Shown: positions 27,412-36,980, counted from the stretch's first letter. The stretch: DNA of 44,810 bases from Aeromonas finlandensis (GCF_000764645.1 NZ_JRGK01000023.1:1-44810), one strand, 5' to 3'. A program made the numbers and translations. Notes: a model not told the origin generated them from the sequence alone.

Positions 27412-27972
27412 ATGACGACACTCTCCCCGGCCAGCTGCTGGCCCAATCTTTTCGATCTCTCTTTCGTTCATGGTGACGTGATCACCGATGGCCGTACCCT
27501 GGAGCGGCTCACGGTGCGCGCTGTGGTGCTGCGGGGCGACGAGCTGCTGCTGGTCCACTCCCGGGTCAACGGCGATCTGATGTTCCCCGGCGGCGGCATT
27601 GAAGCGGGGGAGAGCCACCATGTGGCGCTGGCCCGCGAGCTGCTGGAGGAGTGCGGCGCCGAGCTGCGGGAAGTGGGGGCCCTGCTTGGCGAGACCCGCG
27701 AATATCGCGCCGCCCGCGAGCCGGGGTTCGATGCCTACTGCATCCGATCGCTCTACTACTTGTGCCGGATTGGTGAGCAGCTGGTGGCACCGCAGCCGCA
27801 GCCTTACGAGATCCGCCTTGGCTTCGTGCCCGGCTGGTTTGCGCTCGATGAGGCGTTGCAGACCAACAAGACCCAGCTGGCGGGGCCCTGCCCCCAGTGG
27901 ACGGCGCGGGAGACCCGGGTGCTGGCCCAGTTGCAGCGCTGGCATCAGCAGGGGTGCTTCGAGGAGGCGTGA
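27412..27972 (+). CDS. NUDIX hydrolase
   Basis: A 186-residue NUDIX-fold pyrophosphohydrolase. The complete NUDIX box is visible as GGIEAGE, seven residues, then RELLEECG (about residues 60-82), with the metal-binding glutamates in place. The substrate cannot be told from the box. The start at 27412 follows CTGAGGCAGTG, the GAGG overlapping the DUF2989 stop codon; an upstream in-frame start at 27340 would overlap that gene by 65 bases. The stop codon lies within a 13-base tandem repeat. It is convergent with lipA. Confidence 0.88.
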   Translation: MTTLSPASCWPNLFDLSFVHGDVITDGRTLERLTVRAVVLRGDELLLVHSRVNGDLMFPGGGIEAGESHHVALARELLEECGAELREVGALLGETREYRAAREPGFDAYCIRSLYYLCRIGEQLVAPQPQPYEIRLGFVPGWFALDEALQTNKTQLAGPCPQWTARETRVLAQLQRWHQQGCFEEA

Positions 27973-27990
27973 CAAGGAGGTGCGACAAGG
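27963..27990. repeat. Tandem repeat across the NUDIX stop codon
   Basis: GGAGGCGTGACAAGG (27963-27977) is followed by GGAGGTGCGACAAGG (27976-27990): 13 of 15 identical at a 13-base period, spanning the last codons and TGA. Confidence 0.6.
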
Positions 27991-28344
27991 GGGGCTATGT
28001 CCCCCTTGTCGATCATGGCGGGGATTGTCCCCTGTCTCACTCCGCGTGTAGCGGGCAGGCTCATGGCTCAAATTGTTGCAAATAAATCGGTTGGTTTTTT
28101 TTAACTGTTGCGCTGATGAGACAATTTGCTCTGTCAGAGCGTTCGGCTTGCTGGCCATGATAGCCAGCAGGCCGCGCCCGATCTGTGGCCGTGTCGGCTC
28201 ATATCGATGCATGAGGTGCGGACGTTAGCGGCCCTGATATCGCAGCATCAGCCATCAAACATGAGCCATAAAAAAGAGCGCCAAAAGGCGCTCTTTTTTT
28301 TACTGCGATGGGAGAAGGTTACTTGACCTCTCTCTCGTGCGAGG
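27973..28344. other. Intergenic region between the NUDIX gene and lipA
   Basis: A 372-base convergent gap. It contains the tandem repeat above; a strong GC-rich hairpin at 27984-28010 (10-bp arms GACAAGGGGG/CCCCCTTGTC) without a T-run; a related unit TTGTCCCCTGTC at about 28026-28037; a GCTGGC/GCCAGC hairpin near 28151-28169; and the two-way terminator at 28269-28302. No credible gene is present. Confidence 0.55.
28269..28302. terminator. Bidirectional terminator between the NUDIX gene and lipA
   Basis: A 13-bp AAAAAAGAGCGCC/GGCGCTCTTTTTT stem with an AAAA loop and a run of eight T, usable on both strands. Confidence 0.9.
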
Positions 28345-28357
28345 TTATTTGACCTCT
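28316..28357. repeat. Duplicated 3' end of lipA
   Basis: AGGTTACTTGACCTCT (28316-28331) and AGGTTATTTGACCTCT (28342-28357) match at 15 of 16 bases, 26 bases apart. The second contains the last lipA codons and the stop. Confidence 0.78.
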
Positions 28358-29310
28358 TCGCCCTTGGCTTGCAGATCCGCATGGTAGGAGGATCGCACGA
28401 AGGGGCCGCAGGCGGCGTGGGTAAAGCCCAGCTCCATGGCGACCTCTTTCAGCTCGTCGAACTCTGCAGGCGGCACGTAGCGCTTCACCGGCAGGTGGTG
28501 GCGGCTCGGCTGCAGATACTGGCCCAGGGTCAGCATGTTGACGCCGTGGGCGCGCAGATCCTTGAGCACCTCGACGATCTCTTCGTTGGTCTCGCCAAGG
28601 CCCATCATGACACCGGATTTGGTCGGCACGTGGGGGTGCATTTCCTTGATGCGGCGCAGCAGCTCCAGCGACCACTTGTAGTCGGCACCCGGGCGGGCGA
28701 CGCGATACATGCGCGGGGCGGTTTCCAGGTTGTGGTTGAAGACGTCCGGCGGGGTCTCGCGGAACACCTCCAGCGCTTGCTCCATCCGGCCACGGAAGTC
28801 CGGGGTCAGGATCTCGATGCGGGTCTGCGGGCTGTGCTCGCGGATCTCGCGGATGCAGTCGGCGAAGTGCTGGGCACCGCCGTCGCGCAGATCGTCGCGG
28901 TCCACCGAGGTGATCACCACATACTTGAGGTTCATCTCCTTGATGGTCAGCGCCAGCTTCTTCGGCTCTTCCGGATCGAGTGCCAGCGGGCGGCCGTGGG
29001 CCACGTCGCAGAAGGGGCAGCGACGGGTGCAGATGGCGCCCATGATCATGAAGGTGGCGGTGCCGTGGTTGAAGCACTCCGCCAGGTTGGGGCAGGAGGC
29101 CTCTTCACAGACCGAGTGCAGCTTGTTTTTGCGCAAGGTGCTCTTGATGTGTTCGATCTTCTGGCTGGAGGGGGGCAGCTTGATCCGCATCCAGTCCGGC
29201 TTGCGAAGGAGTTCTTCGTTGGGATCCGGCATGAATTTCACCGGGATCAGGGCCATCTTGTCGCCATCGCGCAGCTTGACGCCCGGCTCCATACGAACGG
29301 GTTTGCTCAT
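28345..29310 (-). CDS. lipA: Lipoyl synthase LipA
   Basis: A radical-SAM enzyme that inserts two sulfurs into the octanoyl chain bound to lipoyl domains. In the 321-residue protein both cluster motifs match E. coli position for position: auxiliary cluster Cys68, Cys73, Cys79 and radical-[11 protein letters not shown] (Cys94, Cys98, Cys101). The C-terminal RSSYHAD holds the serine ligand of the auxiliary cluster. Its ATG overlaps the lipB stop by four bases (ATGA), so the two enzymes of the pathway are translationally coupled. Confidence 0.98.
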   Translation of the reverse strand: MSKPVRMEPGVKLRDGDKMALIPVKFMPDPNEELLRKPDWMRIKLPPSSQKIEHIKSTLRKNKLHSVCEEASCPNLAECFNHGTATFMIMGAICTRRCPFCDVAHGRPLALDPEEPKKLALTIKEMNLKYVVITSVDRDDLRDGGAQHFADCIREIREHSPQTRIEILTPDFRGRMEQALEVFRETPPDVFNHNLETAPRMYRVARPGADYKWSLELLRRIKEMHPHVPTKSGVMMGLGETNEEIVEVLKDLRAHGVNMLTLGQYLQPSRHHLPVKRYVPPAEFDELKEVAMELGFTHAACGPFVRSSYHADLQAKGEEVK

Positions 29311-29984
29311 GATTCACTCTCGGTGTTTGTTATTGTTTGGTAGCCAATCAGGCGGGCCAGTTCGGCCACCAGAATGGATTGCGCCTCGGCCACGCTCTGC
29401 GGGCCGCCCAGGGCGCTGGTCTGGGTCATGGCCATGCCCGCATAGCCGCACGGATTAATGTGCAGGAAGGGGGTCATGTCCATGTTGATGTTGAGGGCCA
29501 GCCCGTGGAACGAGCACCCCTTGCGGATGCGCAGACCCAGCGAGGCCAGTTTTGCCTCCATGCCAAGGTCATTTTTCACATAGACCCCGGGGGCATCGGC
29601 CTTGGCATAGGCCTGGATATCGCTTTTGGCGAGGGTGTTGATGATGGCTGTCTCCAGCGCGGTCACCAGCTCGCGAACCGAGAATTTGCAGCGGCGGACA
29701 TCCACCAGGACGTAGAGCACCAGCTGGCCCGGGCCGTGATAGGTCACCTGACCACCGCGATCGCTCTGCACCACCGGGATATTGCCCGGATTGAGCAGGT
29801 GTTCGGCCTTGCCGGCCTGACCCTGGGTGTAGACGGGGTCGTGTTCGACCACCCAGAACTCGTCCGGGGTGTCGCCGGTGCGGTTGTCGGTGAAGGCTTT
29901 CATGGCGTCCCATACCGGCTGGTAGGGGCGGCGACCCAGCTGCCTGACGATCAGGCTGGACTGGGCGGGGATCTGGGATGACAT
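29307..29984 (-). CDS. lipB: Octanoyltransferase LipB
   Basis: Transfers octanoate from acyl carrier protein to lipoyl domains, the step before LipA. The 225 residues include the family signature [15 protein letters not shown] (about 78-92). The catalytic pair is Lys145 ([10 protein letters not shown]) and Cys179 (HINPCGYAG). ATG 29984 follows CGAGGACACC; an in-frame ATG 27 bases upstream has no ribosome site. It lies between ybeD (62 bases upstream) and lipA (overlapping). Confidence 0.97.
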   Translation of the reverse strand: MSSQIPAQSSLIVRQLGRRPYQPVWDAMKAFTDNRTGDTPDEFWVVEHDPVYTQGQAGKAEHLLNPGNIPVVQSDRGGQVTYHGPGQLVLYVLVDVRRCKFSVRELVTALETAIINTLAKSDIQAYAKADAPGVYVKNDLGMEAKLASLGLRIRKGCSFHGLALNINMDMTPFLHINPCGYAGMAMTQTSALGGPQSVAEAQSILVAELARLIGYQTITNTESES

Positions 29985-30015
29985 GGTGTCCTCGCGGCGT
30001 GCTGCGGCCAAAAAC

Positions 30016-30038
30016 AGTCGCCCCGCAGAACGGGGCGA
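30016..30038 (-). terminator. Hairpin terminator or attenuator between ybeD and lipB
   Basis: CGCCCCG/CGGGGCG stem with a 5-base loop; on the minus strand GTTTTT follows five bases later. Being inside a probable operon, it may only lower expression of lipB-lipA. Confidence 0.6.
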
Positions 30039-30046
30039 GAGAGAAA

Positions 30047-30310
30047 TTACAGTACGTATTTCACCAGCTCGATCTTGCCAAGGGCGTGGTACATCGCTTC
30101 GATGTGCTCCTTGCTCTGGGCCGTCACGGTCACGCGGACCGAGTGGTAGTTGCCCTTGGAGCTGGGCTGGACAGTCGGGCTGTAGGTGCCGGGGGCGTGC
30201 TGCTGCAGCACTTCAACCACCATTTCCGGCAGGGCCGGGTCGGCAACGCCGAGCACCTTGAACGGGAATTTGCAGGGAAACTCCAGCAGTTCATCAAACT
30301 TGGTATTCAT
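30047..30310 (-). CDS. ybeD: YbeD family protein (DUF493)
   Basis: An 87-residue ferredoxin-like alpha/beta protein of the YbeD/DUF493 family, with [11 protein letters not shown] near the start and the [14 protein letters not shown] strand in the middle. The fold resembles ACT-like regulatory domains, but no ligand is established. It is placed between dacA and lipB exactly as in E. coli. ATG 30310 follows AAAAGGTGAGTAA. Confidence 0.94.
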   Translation of the reverse strand: MNTKFDELLEFPCKFPFKVLGVADPALPEMVVEVLQQHAPGTYSPTVQPSSKGNYHSVRVTVTAQSKEHIEAMYHALGKIELVKYVL

Positions 30311-30602
30311 TTACTCACCTTTTGCGTCATCAACGGGATGACTTCATCTTGGATGGCTAGTGGCCGATGGCCCGTGGAGGCCGCCATTTCAAGTCTATAT
30401 GGGCACGGCTCATAGCTATATGGGCGCTGCCCGGACCGGGATCAAGGCCAGGATCGGTCAGACAAGGATGGAAGTGCTGCTTTTTACCACAAATCAGGGT
30501 AAGGCGGAACCTGCAGTTTACAGGGTTATTCACTACCTTTGCCCGTCACAGACAGCAGCGGCGCCTGTTGGCGCCGCTGTTTGGTGAGGATTGTGCGTTG
30601 GA
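30311..30602. other. Spacer between dacA and ybeD, with a hairpin
   Basis: A 292-base gap. A 10-bp perfect hairpin CAGCGGCGCC/GGCGCCGCTG (30555-30578, TGTT loop) lies just beyond the dacA stop but lacks a T-run on the minus strand, so it is a poor intrinsic terminator. A promoter for ybeD-lipB-lipA is expected here; none stands out. Confidence 0.45.
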
Positions 30603-31799
30603 TTACTTGAACCAGCTGGTGACCAGCAGTACCAGGTAGTCCCACAGACGGCTCATCAAGCCACCTTCCTGCACCTCTTCCAGGGCGACCAGCGGCACCT
30701 GTTTGATCTCTTTGTCGCCCTGCTTCAGGAACACGGTACCGACCCGTTGACCCTTGGCCAGCGGCGCCTTCAGCTCGCTGTCGAGCTGGAAGTCCGCTTT
30801 CAGGTTGTTGCCCTGACCACGGGTGACCAGCACGGAGACATCTTTGTCGACGCCCAGTTTCACTTCAGACTTGTCGCCCATCCAGATCTTCTGGGTGACC
30901 AGTACGGTGCCCGCCTTGTAGGGGGTCAGGCTCTGGAAGAAGCGGAAGCCGTAGGTGAGCAGCTTTTTGCTCTCGGCGGCACGGGAACCCTCGCTGCTGG
31001 CACCCAGTACCACGGCGATCAGGCGCATGCCTTCGTTATTGGTCGCTGAGGAGACCAGGTTATAGCCGACCTGGCTGACGTGACCGGTCTTGATGCCATC
31101 CACTTGCAGGGATTGATCCCACAGCAGACGGTTACGGTTGTGCTGGGTGATGCCGTTGAACACGAAGGATTTCTGGGAGTAGATCTTGTACTCCTCCGGC
31201 AGGTCGCGGATCAGCGCCTGACCCAGACGGGCCATATCGTGAGCGGTACTGTAGTGACCTTCCGCATCCAGACCGTGCGGGTTCATGAAGTGGCTGTCGT
31301 TCATGCCGAGCTTGGCGGCCCAGCTGTTCATCAGACCGGCGAAGGAGTCGGTGCTGCCCGCCAGGAATTCGGCCATAGCGACGCAGGCGTCGTTGCCGGA
31401 CTGGATGATGATGCCCTTGTTCAGGTCATCGACGGAGACCTGCTTGCCCACCTCGATAAACATCTTGGAGGAGTCGGAGTAGTTCTTGGACCAGGCGTTC
31501 TGGCTGATGGTCACCATGTCGGTGCGCTTGATGTTCCCCTTCAGCAGCTCCTGGCCGATGATGTAGGAGGTCATCATCTTGGTCAGACTGGCGGGCGGCA
31601 GGCGCTCTTCGGCGTTCTGCTCGGCCAGCACCTGACCGGAGTAGTAGTCGATCAGAATATGGGCCTTGGCGGAGATCTCCGGCGCGGCGGGTACCACCAC
31701 GGGCATGGCGTTCGGGGTCGGTGTCGGGACCGGCGTATTGGCCTGGGCGGTAACGCTGACCAGCGAGGCCAGAAGAACTGAACGGGCAAATTTGGACAT
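30603..31799 (-). CDS. dacA: D-alanyl-D-alanine carboxypeptidase (PBP5/6 type)
   Basis: Removes the terminal D-Ala from peptidoglycan stem peptides. The 398-residue precursor has a signal peptide ending near TAQA-NT. A Pro-rich linker (PVPTPTPNAMPVVVPAAP) lies between it and the catalytic domain and looks longer than I would expect for E. coli PBP5. The catalytic domain has SLTK (Ser71, Lys74), SGN and KTG, followed by the PBP5 C-terminal beta domain and an amphipathic membrane anchor (LWDYLVLLVTSWFK). rlpA lies 185 bases upstream, so dacA probably has its own promoter. Confidence 0.96.
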   Translation of the reverse strand: MSKFARSVLLASLVSVTAQANTPVPTPTPNAMPVVVPAAPEISAKAHILIDYYSGQVLAEQNAEERLPPASLTKMMTSYIIGQELLKGNIKRTDMVTISQNAWSKNYSDSSKMFIEVGKQVSVDDLNKGIIIQSGNDACVAMAEFLAGSTDSFAGLMNSWAAKLGMNDSHFMNPHGLDAEGHYSTAHDMARLGQALIRDLPEEYKIYSQKSFVFNGITQHNRNRLLWDQSLQVDGIKTGHVSQVGYNLVSSATNNEGMRLIAVVLGASSEGSRAAESKKLLTYGFRFFQSLTPYKAGTVLVTQKIWMGDKSEVKLGVDKDVSVLVTRGQGNNLKADFQLDSELKAPLAKGQRVGTVFLKQGDKEIKQVPLVALEEVQEGGLMSRLWDYLVLLVTSWFK

Positions 31800-31905
31800 C
31801 TTGAAATTCCTGCGAGCCAGATGGGGATAAAATGCGGGCCTAACTATACCAGATGCGTCCGCAGGTCATAGCCTGACGTGGCGATCATGACTGGATTTTT
31901 ATCCA

Positions 31906-31952
31906 TCAGCCCCTGCCTACACGCCACAAAACGACGTGATGGCAGGGGCTGA
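31906..31952. repeat. Long-armed hairpin between rlpA and dacA
   Basis: TCAGCCCCTGCC (31906-31917) pairs perfectly with GGCAGGGGCTGA (31941-31952). The loop itself contains CACG/CGTG complementarity. There is no T-run on either side, so it is not a standard intrinsic terminator. It may end or protect the rlpA transcript. Confidence 0.6.
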
Positions 31953-31984
31953 ACAGTTGGTCACGCCCGTGTGCGAAGCGGGGA

Positions 31985-32980
31985 TCAGGGGACGATAAAG
32001 GCCTGTTCCAGCCCGCCCTGACGTACTTTTTCCAGCACACTAGCCTGCTGGTCGGCGGCCACCGGGCCAATCAGCACCCGGAAAATGGCGCCATGGGCAT
32101 CGACACGGTAGGGCACGCCGTAGCGCTGGGTCATCACCTTGCCCATCGCCTCGGCCCGCTCACGGGAGCCGCTGGCCAGCACCTGGATCATCTTGCCATC
32201 GCCACTGCTGGCTGGTGCCGCTGCTTGGGCAGGGGCCGGTTTTGCAACCGTGGCGGCAGCTGCCTTGGCCGGTGCCGGTTTGGCAGCGGGCGCCTTGACG
32301 GGGGCGGGCTCGGCGGCGGGGGTAGCCATCGCCAGTGCGGTCGGTTCACCCAAGAAGCCATCTGGTGACAGGGTGTTGGGCGCAGCAGCAGCCGGGGTGG
32401 TCGGGGTCATCTCGATGGGCTTCATCGGCTCCATGATCACCATCTGATCCGGGGTGTCGTTGATCAGCTCCAGCCGTACCCGCGCTTCACCGCTATCGAC
32501 CATCTCCAGCTGTTTGGCGGCGGCGTAGGAGAGATCGATGAGGTGGGGGCTGTTGAACGGACCGCGATCGTTCACCCGCACTATGGTCTCCAGCCCGTTG
32601 TCCAGATTGGTGACCCGCACATAGCTCGGGATGGGCAGGTTACGGTGGGCGGCGCTGAACAGCTTGCTGTCCAGCACATCGCCGTTGGCGGTCTTCTGGC
32701 CGTCCAGATCCTGCGACAGCCAGCTGGCGGTGCCCTCTTCGCTGTAGTGTTTGATGTCACGCCACACTTCGTTCTTCTGCTTGCCGATCCAGTAGTCCCG
32801 GTTGCCGCTGGCACTCAGGGGCTCGGGGCGCGGAATGGCGCCGGTGGCTTGCGGGATCTCGATAACGGGCGGTTTGCTGGCGGGTGGCAGCTCGACGGGG
32901 GCGGTCTGTTCCGGCTGACTGCTACAGGCGGCCAGCAACAAGCTCAGGCTGAGCGGGAGGAGTTTGTGACGAAGATGCAT
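31985..32980 (-). CDS. rlpA: RlpA septal-ring lytic transglycosylase, lipoprotein
   Basis: The 331-residue lipoprotein has lipobox LLAAC (Cys19). A double-psi beta-barrel domain (about 90-175) follows, with EEGTASWLSQDLDG, SYVRVTNLDNG and VRVNDRGPF, which holds the conserved Asp of the family. A long Ala/Pro/Lys linker (KPAPAK-type repeats, about 210-255) precedes a C-terminal SPOR domain (QVLASGSRERAEAMGKVM), which binds denuded glycan at the septum. Start ATG 32980 has AGGAAGCGT upstream and lies inside the 3' end of mltB, a 59-base overlap. A longer frame from 33025 would hide the signal peptide. Confidence 0.94.
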   Translation of the reverse strand: MHLRHKLLPLSLSLLLAACSSQPEQTAPVELPPASKPPVIEIPQATGAIPRPEPLSASGNRDYWIGKQKNEVWRDIKHYSEEGTASWLSQDLDGQKTANGDVLDSKLFSAAHRNLPIPSYVRVTNLDNGLETIVRVNDRGPFNSPHLIDLSYAAAKQLEMVDSGEARVRLELINDTPDQMVIMEPMKPIEMTPTTPAAAAPNTLSPDGFLGEPTALAMATPAAEPAPVKAPAAKPAPAKAAAATVAKPAPAQAAAPASSGDGKMIQVLASGSRERAEAMGKVMTQRYGVPYRVDAHGAIFRVLIGPVAADQQASVLEKVRQGGLEQAFIVP

Positions 32981-33920
32981 ACGCTTCCTGAATGGCTTGG
33001 CTAAGTTGATACACCGCCATCGCATAGAGTGGGCTGCGATTGTAACGGGTGATCACGTAAAAGTTATGCCGTGCGACCCAGTATTCCGGTCCATCGGCTT
33101 GGGCAAACGCCAGTAACTTGACCGGCGTCTGTGGGGCCAGCGGCGTGGCGAGCTCAATCCCTGCCGCCGCCAGTTCTGACCACTGTTGTGTGAGCTCGGG
33201 CTCAGCCCTGAGCAAGGGTTCGACTGCCATCAGCCCGATCTGGGCCGGTTCCACCACGGATTCGCCCCAGTGCCACTGGTGGCTGGCAAAATAGTTGGCC
33301 ACGCTGCCGATGGCATCGACCGGGTTGGCAAACAGATCCCGCTTGCCATCCCCGTCAAAATCGACGGCGTAGTGGCGATAGCTGGAGGGCATGAACTGCC
33401 CCATCCCCATGGCACCGGCATAGGAGCCCTTGAGGCGATCCAGCGACCACCCCTCTTCCCTCGCCAGCAACACCAGCTGGGCAAACTCCTTGGCAAAGAA
33501 GTCGCTGCGCTCGGGGTAGTGAAACCCCAGGGTGTAGAGGCTATCGAGCACCGGATGGCGGCCCATCTGGCGGCCATAGAAGGTCTCGACCCCGATGATG
33601 GCCACGATGAGCGAGGCGGGCACCCGATAGGTTTGCTCCGCGCGGGCCAGCGTCGCCGCATGTTGCTGCCAGAACTGCTGCCCGTCACGGATGCGATCCG
33701 GGGTAACAAACAGTGGCCGGTAGCGATGCCAGGGTTTGGCTTCCCACGGCTTGCTGATGGTGTCGAGCACCTCCTGCCGTAGCTGGGCGCGGGCGACGGC
33801 CGCCTGCAACTCAGCCAGCGGCACCTGCTGCTGTTCGGCGAGCAGGGCCAGCCTCTCCGGCGCCACGGCGGCGGTGGCCACCGTTGTGGCGAGAGAGAGC
33901 AGCAATCCAACCCGTCTCAT
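32922..33920 (-). CDS. mltB: MltB-type lytic murein transglycosylase, apparently not lipidated
   Basis: Cleaves glycan strands to 1,6-anhydro products. The 332-residue protein has the SLT35/MltB fold, catalytic Glu112 in IIGVETFYGR, GAMGMGQFMPSSY, and an EF-hand-like loop DFDGDGKRDLF, a calcium site in E. coli Slt35. The N-terminus is a plain signal peptide (cleavage near TAAVA) with no cysteine, and I see no cysteine anywhere in the protein, so unlike E. coli MltB it should be soluble. The C-terminus runs about 20 residues past the usual family end and overlaps rlpA. Its ATG shares one base with the rodA stop. Confidence 0.93.
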   Translation of the reverse strand: MRRVGLLLSLATTVATAAVAPERLALLAEQQQVPLAELQAAVARAQLRQEVLDTISKPWEAKPWHRYRPLFVTPDRIRDGQQFWQQHAATLARAEQTYRVPASLIVAIIGVETFYGRQMGRHPVLDSLYTLGFHYPERSDFFAKEFAQLVLLAREEGWSLDRLKGSYAGAMGMGQFMPSSYRHYAVDFDGDGKRDLFANPVDAIGSVANYFASHQWHWGESVVEPAQIGLMAVEPLLRAEPELTQQWSELAAAGIELATPLAPQTPVKLLAFAQADGPEYWVARHNFYVITRYNRSPLYAMAVYQLSQAIQEAYASSSQTPPAQPELVAGRL

Positions 33921-35023
33921 CAGGCGAGTAGTCTTCTATGAGTCTGGATGGACATCAGGATACCGAATCCGGCCATCAGGGTCACCATGGAGGTGCCGCC
34001 ATAACTCACCAGCGGCAGGGGCACCCCTACCACAGGCAGAATGCCGCTCACCATGCCCATGTTGACGAACACATAGACGAAGAAGGTGAGGGTGATGGCG
34101 CCCCCCAGCAGTCGTTCGAAGCTGCTCTGGGCCTGCATCGAGATAAACAGGCAGCGGCTGATGACGTAGAGGTAGAGCACCAGCAACAGGGCAACCCCCA
34201 CCAGACCGAACTCCTCGCTGAATACCGCGAAGATGAAGTCGGTGTGGCGCTCGGGCAGAAACTCCAGCTGGGACTGGGTCCCTTGCAGCCACCCCTTGCC
34301 AAAGACGCCGCCGGAGCCGATAGCAATCTTGGACTGGATGATGTGATAGCCGCGGCCGAGCGGGTCTTTTTCCGGGTCAATCAGCATCATGACCCGCTGG
34401 CGCTGGTAGTCGTGCATCAGGAAGAACCAGAGCACCGGCATAAAGGCCGCGAGCAGCAGTACTGCCAGTCCGATCAGCCACCAGCTGAGCCCCGCCAGGA
34501 AGATGACGAAGAAGCCTGAGGCCGCCACAAGAATGGAGGTGCCAAGGTCGGGCTGGGCGGCGATCAGCAGGGTGGGCAACAGCACCATCACCAGCGCGAT
34601 CACCACGTGGCTGAGTTTGGGGGGTAGCGAGTGACGGCTGAGCCAGGCGGCCACCATGATGGGCATGGAGAGCTTCATCACTTCGGAGGGCTGGAACTTC
34701 ATAAAGCCGAGATCGAGCCAGCGCTGGGCCCCCTTGCCGATATGGCCGAACACGTCCACCGCGATGAGCAGCAGTACCACCCCGACAAACAGCGGCACCG
34801 ACCAGCGGGCGTAGAGGGAGGGGGGGAGCTGGGCCATGCCGATCATCAGGGCAAAGGCGAGACCGCCGCGCACCAGCTGGCGCACGATGGAGTCGATATC
34901 CTGACCCGAGGCGGAGTAGAGCACCACCATGGAGAGGGCAACGACGGCCAGCAGCCCCAGCAGCAGGGGCAAGTCGATATGCAGCTTGTACCAGATGCTC
35001 TGCTGGCGGGCTGAATTACTCAT
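33920..35023 (-). CDS. rodA: Rod-shape SEDS glycosyltransferase RodA
   Basis: Polymerises lipid II into glycan strands during elongation, paired with PBP2. The 367-residue polytopic protein has about ten membrane segments and SEDS-family landmarks: [40 protein letters not shown] (the conserved catalytic-site Asp) and the C-terminal [13 protein letters not shown] 35023 overlaps the mrdA stop by 8 bases. An upstream in-frame extension to 35101 lies inside mrdA and is unlikely. Also called mrdB. Confidence 0.97.
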   Translation of the reverse strand: MSNSARQQSIWYKLHIDLPLLLGLLAVVALSMVVLYSASGQDIDSIVRQLVRGGLAFALMIGMAQLPPSLYARWSVPLFVGVVLLLIAVDVFGHIGKGAQRWLDLGFMKFQPSEVMKLSMPIMVAAWLSRHSLPPKLSHVVIALVMVLLPTLLIAAQPDLGTSILVAASGFFVIFLAGLSWWLIGLAVLLLAAFMPVLWFFLMHDYQRQRVMMLIDPEKDPLGRGYHIIQSKIAIGSGGVFGKGWLQGTQSQLEFLPERHTDFIFAVFSEEFGLVGVALLLVLYLYVISRCLFISMQAQSSFERLLGGAITLTFFVYVFVNMGMVSGILPVVGVPLPLVSYGGTSMVTLMAGFGILMSIQTHRRLLA

Positions 35024-36932
35024 GGGGGGCGACCTCACTCGGTAGAGACGGCTTTTCCGGTGCCGGTGGCAGTTGCGGATCGGGTGGCAGCAGATAGGCA
35101 TCCATCATGGCGCGGGCCACCGGGGCGGCATTTTTACTGCCGCCGCCAGCGTTCTCCAGCACCAGAGCCACCACTGCCTTGGGGGCGTCAAAGGGCGCAA
35201 AGGCGACGAACAGCGCGTTGTCGCGGTGCTCCACCTTCATGGTCTTGGCGTTGTAGACCTGGTTCTCCTTCATGCCCACGACCTGCGCCGTCCCTGATTT
35301 GCCGCCGGAGGCATAGGGGGTATTGGCAAAGGCGTGGCGACCGCTCCCTTCCTTGCCCTGGTTTACCCGCCACATCCCCTCTTTGGCCACTTGCCAATAG
35401 CTGTCACTCTTGGTCTTGAGGGCGATATTGGGGTTGATGGGGGCGTTGATCACACCATCCAGCGAGGCGGTGCTCTTGAGCAGGTGCGGCGTCACATCAT
35501 GGCCGTTCTGGGTCAGGATGCTGATCGCCTTGGCCAGCTGGATCGGGGTGACACTCCAGTAGCCCTGACCGATACCGATGGAGATGGTGTCCCCCTGATA
35601 CCAGGGCTGACGCCAGCGGGCCATCTTCCAGTCGCGGGATGGCATGACCCCTTTGGTCTCTTCGTAGAGGTCGACGCCACTGTACTGACCGAAGCCGAAC
35701 TTGGTCATGTAGCTGTGGATCTTGTCGATGCCGACCCGATAGGCGAGATCGTAGAAGTAGGTATCTGCCGACACCTCGATGGCGCGGTAGACGTCGAGCC
35801 AGCCATGACCCCACTTGCGCCAGTCGCGGAACTTCTTGGTGGTGCCGGGAATGGAGAAGCTCGGGCCGCCGAAGTAGCGATAGCTGGGGGTGATGGCCCC
35901 CTCGTTGAGCCCCATCACCGACATCATGGGTTTGACGGTGGAGGCGGGGGCATAGATCCCCTGAGTGGTACGGTTCACCAGCGGCCGCGCCGGATCGTTG
36001 AGCAGCGCCGAGTAGTTGGCGCCGGAAATACCGGTCACGAACAGGTTGGGGTCGTAGCTCGGGCTCGACTCCATGGCGATGATGGCGCCGGTTTTCGGGT
36101 TCATCATCACGATGGCGCCCCGCTGTCCTGCCAGCAGTTGCTGGGCTTTGAGCTGCATCCGGATGTCGATATTGAGGTAGATATCCTTGCCCGGTATGGG
36201 GGGCTGGAATTTCAGGGTACGCACCACGCGGCCGCGGTTGTTCACCTCGACCTCCTGATAACCGGCGACCCCGTGCAGCTGATCCTCGTAATACTTCTCC
36301 ACCCCCTGCTTGCCGATATCCTTGGTGGCGGCGTAGTTGGCGAGCTTCTCCTCTTTATCGAGGCGCTCCACGTCACGGGTGTTGATCTTGGCCACATAGC
36401 CCAGCGCATGGGTGAGGGTGTCACCAAACGGGTAGTAGCGCTTGAGGTAGGCCTCGATGCTGGCCCCCGGGTAGTTGTGCTGGTTGACCGAGAAGAGGGC
36501 CACTTGATATTCGGTCAGCTTCTCGTAGAGGGCGACCGGCTTGAAGCGACGCTGGCGCTTCACTTCGGCCAGAAACTTCTCCTTGGTGCCTTCCGGCAGA
36601 CCCAGCAGGGTGATCAGCTGGTCGGCGGTTTTTTCGAGATCTTTGGTCTCTTCCGGCACGATTTCCAGACTGTAGACCGGGCGGTTTTCCGCCAGCAGCA
36701 CGCCGTTGGCGTCATAGATGAGACCCCGTGGCGGCGCCACCGGTACCACGCGGATGCGGTTGGAGTTGGAGCGAGTCTGGTAGGTGTCGTAGGACTCGAC
36801 CTGCAGATAGTAGAGATTGCCCAGCAGCACCAGCATCAGCACGACGATGCCGATGTAGGCTACCAGGGTGCGCCGGAAGAACAGATTGCCCTCGGCACTG
36901 TGATCGCGCATTTCGATGCGTTGTTTCAGCAT
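35016..36932 (-). CDS. mrdA: Penicillin-binding protein 2
   Basis: The elongation-specific transpeptidase. The 638-residue protein has a short cytoplasmic tail, one membrane anchor (about 22-42), a pedestal domain, and a transpeptidase domain with STVK (Ser331, Lys334), SAD as the SxN motif and KSGTAQ. Length and motifs match E. coli PBP2. The C-terminus ends in a Pro-rich tail ([13 protein letters not shown]). It forms a coupled pair with rodA. rlmH lies 103 bases upstream, a gap that carries a duplicate of the rlmH end. Confidence 0.97.
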   Translation of the reverse strand: MLKQRIEMRDHSAEGNLFFRRTLVAYIGIVVLMLVLLGNLYYLQVESYDTYQTRSNSNRIRVVPVAPPRGLIYDANGVLLAENRPVYSLEIVPEETKDLEKTADQLITLLGLPEGTKEKFLAEVKRQRRFKPVALYEKLTEYQVALFSVNQHNYPGASIEAYLKRYYPFGDTLTHALGYVAKINTRDVERLDKEEKLANYAATKDIGKQGVEKYYEDQLHGVAGYQEVEVNNRGRVVRTLKFQPPIPGKDIYLNIDIRMQLKAQQLLAGQRGAIVMMNPKTGAIIAMESSPSYDPNLFVTGISGANYSALLNDPARPLVNRTTQGIYAPASTVKPMMSVMGLNEGAITPSYRYFGGPSFSIPGTTKKFRDWRKWGHGWLDVYRAIEVSADTYFYDLAYRVGIDKIHSYMTKFGFGQYSGVDLYEETKGVMPSRDWKMARWRQPWYQGDTISIGIGQGYWSVTPIQLAKAISILTQNGHDVTPHLLKSTASLDGVINAPINPNIALKTKSDSYWQVAKEGMWRVNQGKEGSGRHAFANTPYASGGKSGTAQVVGMKENQVYNAKTMKVEHRDNALFVAFAPFDAPKAVVALVLENAGGGSKNAAPVARAMMDAYLLPPDPQLPPAPEKPSLPSEVAPHE

Positions 36933-36980
36933 GCCTTTACCTCAAGACCCTTGGGGGCAATAACAGCAGGAACTGCATTG

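Noticed and set aside
28080..28302. Possible small RNA ending at the strong terminator before lipA
   Set aside because: The terminator is needed by the two convergent genes anyway, and no convincing promoter or conserved structure is visible upstream.
30360..30587. 75-codon plus-strand frame in the dacA-ybeD gap
   Set aside because: No ribosome site, no family resemblance, and it runs over the GC-rich hairpin at 30555.
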